From assembly GCA_964475385.1 (NCBI GenBank), contig CAYYWV010000063.1, forward strand, positions 1 to 14,764: DNA of 14,764 nt, written 5' to 3'. Numbering within the stretch: position 1 is the stretch's first letter; the number at the start of each line of letters is the position of its first letter. A model generated the notes under the pieces. That model saw only the letters and a program-made list of their open reading frames with translations. It was not told the DNA's origin and searched no databases. Source of the DNA: CAYYWV01 sp964475385. Its GTDB lineage: Bacteria; Pseudomonadota; Alphaproteobacteria; JAAXGF01. Both the position numbers and the translations under genes were made by a program. Below are positions 13,170-14,764 of the stretch, piece by piece.

Positions 13170-13841
13170 CTAGTCCTCGCTCTCCGATTCGGAGGCCGCT
13201 TCGGCCTCGGCCGCAGCCGGCGCCTCGGCCTCCTCGGCGGCGGCCTCCTCCTCGGCGGCGACCTCCTCGGCCACCACCGTGGGCGCGGCGATCGTCGCGA
13301 TGGTGAAGTCGCGGTCGGTGATCGTCGGCGCGCAGTCGGGCGGCAACGTCACATGGCTGATATGCACGCTGTCGCCGATCTCGAGGCCGGTGAGGTCGAC
13401 GGTGATCGCCTCCGGGATCGCGGTCGCGGGGCAGACGAGCTCGACCTCGCGGCGGACCACGTTGAGCACGCCGCCGCGCTTGAGGCCCGGCGAGGCCTCT
13501 TCGTTCTCGAACACGACCGCGACGTTGACCGCGACCTTGGCCCGCGCGGAGACCCGCAGGAAATCGACGTGAAGGGGCATGTCGGTCACGGGGTGCTTCT
13601 GCACGTCGCGCGGCAGGGCCTGGTGGGTCTCGCCGTCGATGGTGATGTCGTAGAGATGGCGGAAGAAGCCGGGCTTGGCGAGCTCGTGGATGAGCGCGTT
13701 GCGGTCGAGCGAGATCGCAAGCGGCTCCTTGTTGGCGCCGTAGATGACGGCGGGAACGCGCCCCGCCCGGCGCAACGCGCGGGCGGCCCCCTTGCCGACC
13801 CTCTCGCGCGCCTCGGCGGCGATGGTGGATGCGGTGGTCAT
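13170..13841 (-). CDS. rplY: 50S ribosomal protein L25 / Ctc-family protein
   Basis: A 223-residue long-form (CTC) L25 that binds 5S rRNA in the large ribosomal subunit. The N-terminal L25 domain covers about residues 5-95 (RVPAVIYGANKEPL at 28-41; HVDFLRV near 90), and a beta-rich C-terminal domain follows to about 190 (PEAITVDLTGLEIGDSVHISHV). The last about 35 residues are a Glu/Ala/Ser acidic tail, frequent in alphaproteobacterial L25 and probably disordered. ATG 13841 has AAGGAG 7 nt upstream. The stop abuts the pth GTG. It lies 180 bp downstream of prs, with no terminator visible between, so a prs-rplY-pth transcription unit is likely. Confidence 0.95.
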   Translation of the reverse strand: MTTASTIAAEARERVGKGAARALRRAGRVPAVIYGANKEPLAISLDRNALIHELAKPGFFRHLYDITIDGETHQALPRDVQKHPVTDMPLHVDFLRVSARAKVAVNVAVVFENEEASPGLKRGGVLNVVRREVELVCPATAIPEAITVDLTGLEIGDSVHISHVTLPPDCAPTITDRDFTIATIAAPTVVAEEVAAEEEAAAEEAEAPAAAEAEAASESESED

Positions 13842-14005
13842 GGTCTTTCTCCTTCTTCGCGGTCGGCCGTTCGCCGCTTGGCCGGGGCCTTGCGCCAGCC
13901 TCCAGGGGTGCTGGCCGGGCCGGGGCCGGAACGGCCGGTGGGCTTTGCGCCGTCCGGCGGGGCCGGAAGGCGCGGGTTGGCAACGGTTTCGCCGGGGCCT
14001 TTCAT
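13838..14005 (-). CDS. Possible small ORF between prs and rplY (55 codons)
   Basis: ATG 14005 to TGA 13838, whose stop overlaps the rplY start in an ATGA junction. A GGAG lies 6-7 nt upstream, 16 nt after the prs stop. The predicted peptide starts MKGPGETVANPRLPAPPDG and is Pro/Gly/Arg-rich, with no recognised domain, signal or membrane segment. About four fifths of codons end in G or C, which matches the genome but is also expected by chance here. It may be a coupling leader for rplY or simply a fortuitous open frame. Confidence 0.25.
   Translation of the reverse strand: MKGPGETVANPRLPAPPDGAKPTGRSGPGPASTPGGWRKAPAKRRTADREEGERP
13894..13915. other. Small hairpin in the prs-rplY intergenic stretch
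   Basis: GCCAGC (13894-13899) and GCTGGC (13910-13915) pair around a 10-nt loop, about 50 nt upstream of the rplY start. The surrounding 180 bp also holds several GGCC-rich self-complementary runs. No T-run, so not a terminator; a leader structure is possible. Confidence 0.25.
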
Positions 14006-14021
14006 GCGCGCTCCGCCGGGA

Positions 14022-14764
<743 letters not shown>

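Overview
The window is a GC-rich (roughly 70% by eye) chromosomal segment of a Gram-negative alphaproteobacterium. The best fit is a Rhodospirillales-like lineage, inferred from gene order (msbA / DUF374 / waaA / lpxK / lpxL; prs / rplY / pth) and protein style. This is not a phylogenetic placement. It carries core housekeeping genes. I saw no tRNA, rRNA, insertion sequence, prophage or CRISPR array. A 100-N scaffold gap (11402-11501) shows it comes from a draft or metagenomic assembly.

Layout. 1-143: start of ribF (minus, runs off the left edge). 215-715: MaoC-type hydratase (minus). 910-1383: tadA (plus), divergent from the MaoC gene across a 194-bp AT-richer intergenic region. 1408-2682: purD (minus), tail-to-tail with tadA and divergent from xseA (2783-4210, plus), which is followed 35 bp later by a secreted M23 peptidase (4246-5076, plus). 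5084-10888: five-gene minus-strand lipid A / Kdo operon read msbA, DUF374 acyltransferase, waaA, lpxK, lpxL, with junctions from a 14-bp overlap to a 7-nt gap. 10942-10970: rho-independent terminator. 10997-12135: a highly basic, tandemly repetitive histone H1/Hc2-like gene interrupted by the N gap. 12136-12515: gene-free, AT-rich upstream region with paired repeats. 12516-14764: pth, rplY and partial prs (minus), probably one transcription unit.

How the genes work together. LpxK makes lipid IVA, WaaA adds Kdo, LpxL (and possibly the DUF374 protein) adds secondary acyl chains, and MsbA flips the product across the inner membrane. purD and prs both serve purine nucleotide synthesis but lie in separate units. 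tadA, rplY and pth serve translation.

The most unusual part is the histone-like locus. Its middle is made of almost identical 117-bp repeats. The N gap is very probably an assembly artefact: the last 55 bases before the gap are exactly the first 55 bases after it. Merging the copies gives one uninterrupted 327-codon reading frame. Its upstream region holds two 18-bp direct repeats 54 bp apart, flanking a palindrome. No clear evidence of an undescribed multi-gene system was found.
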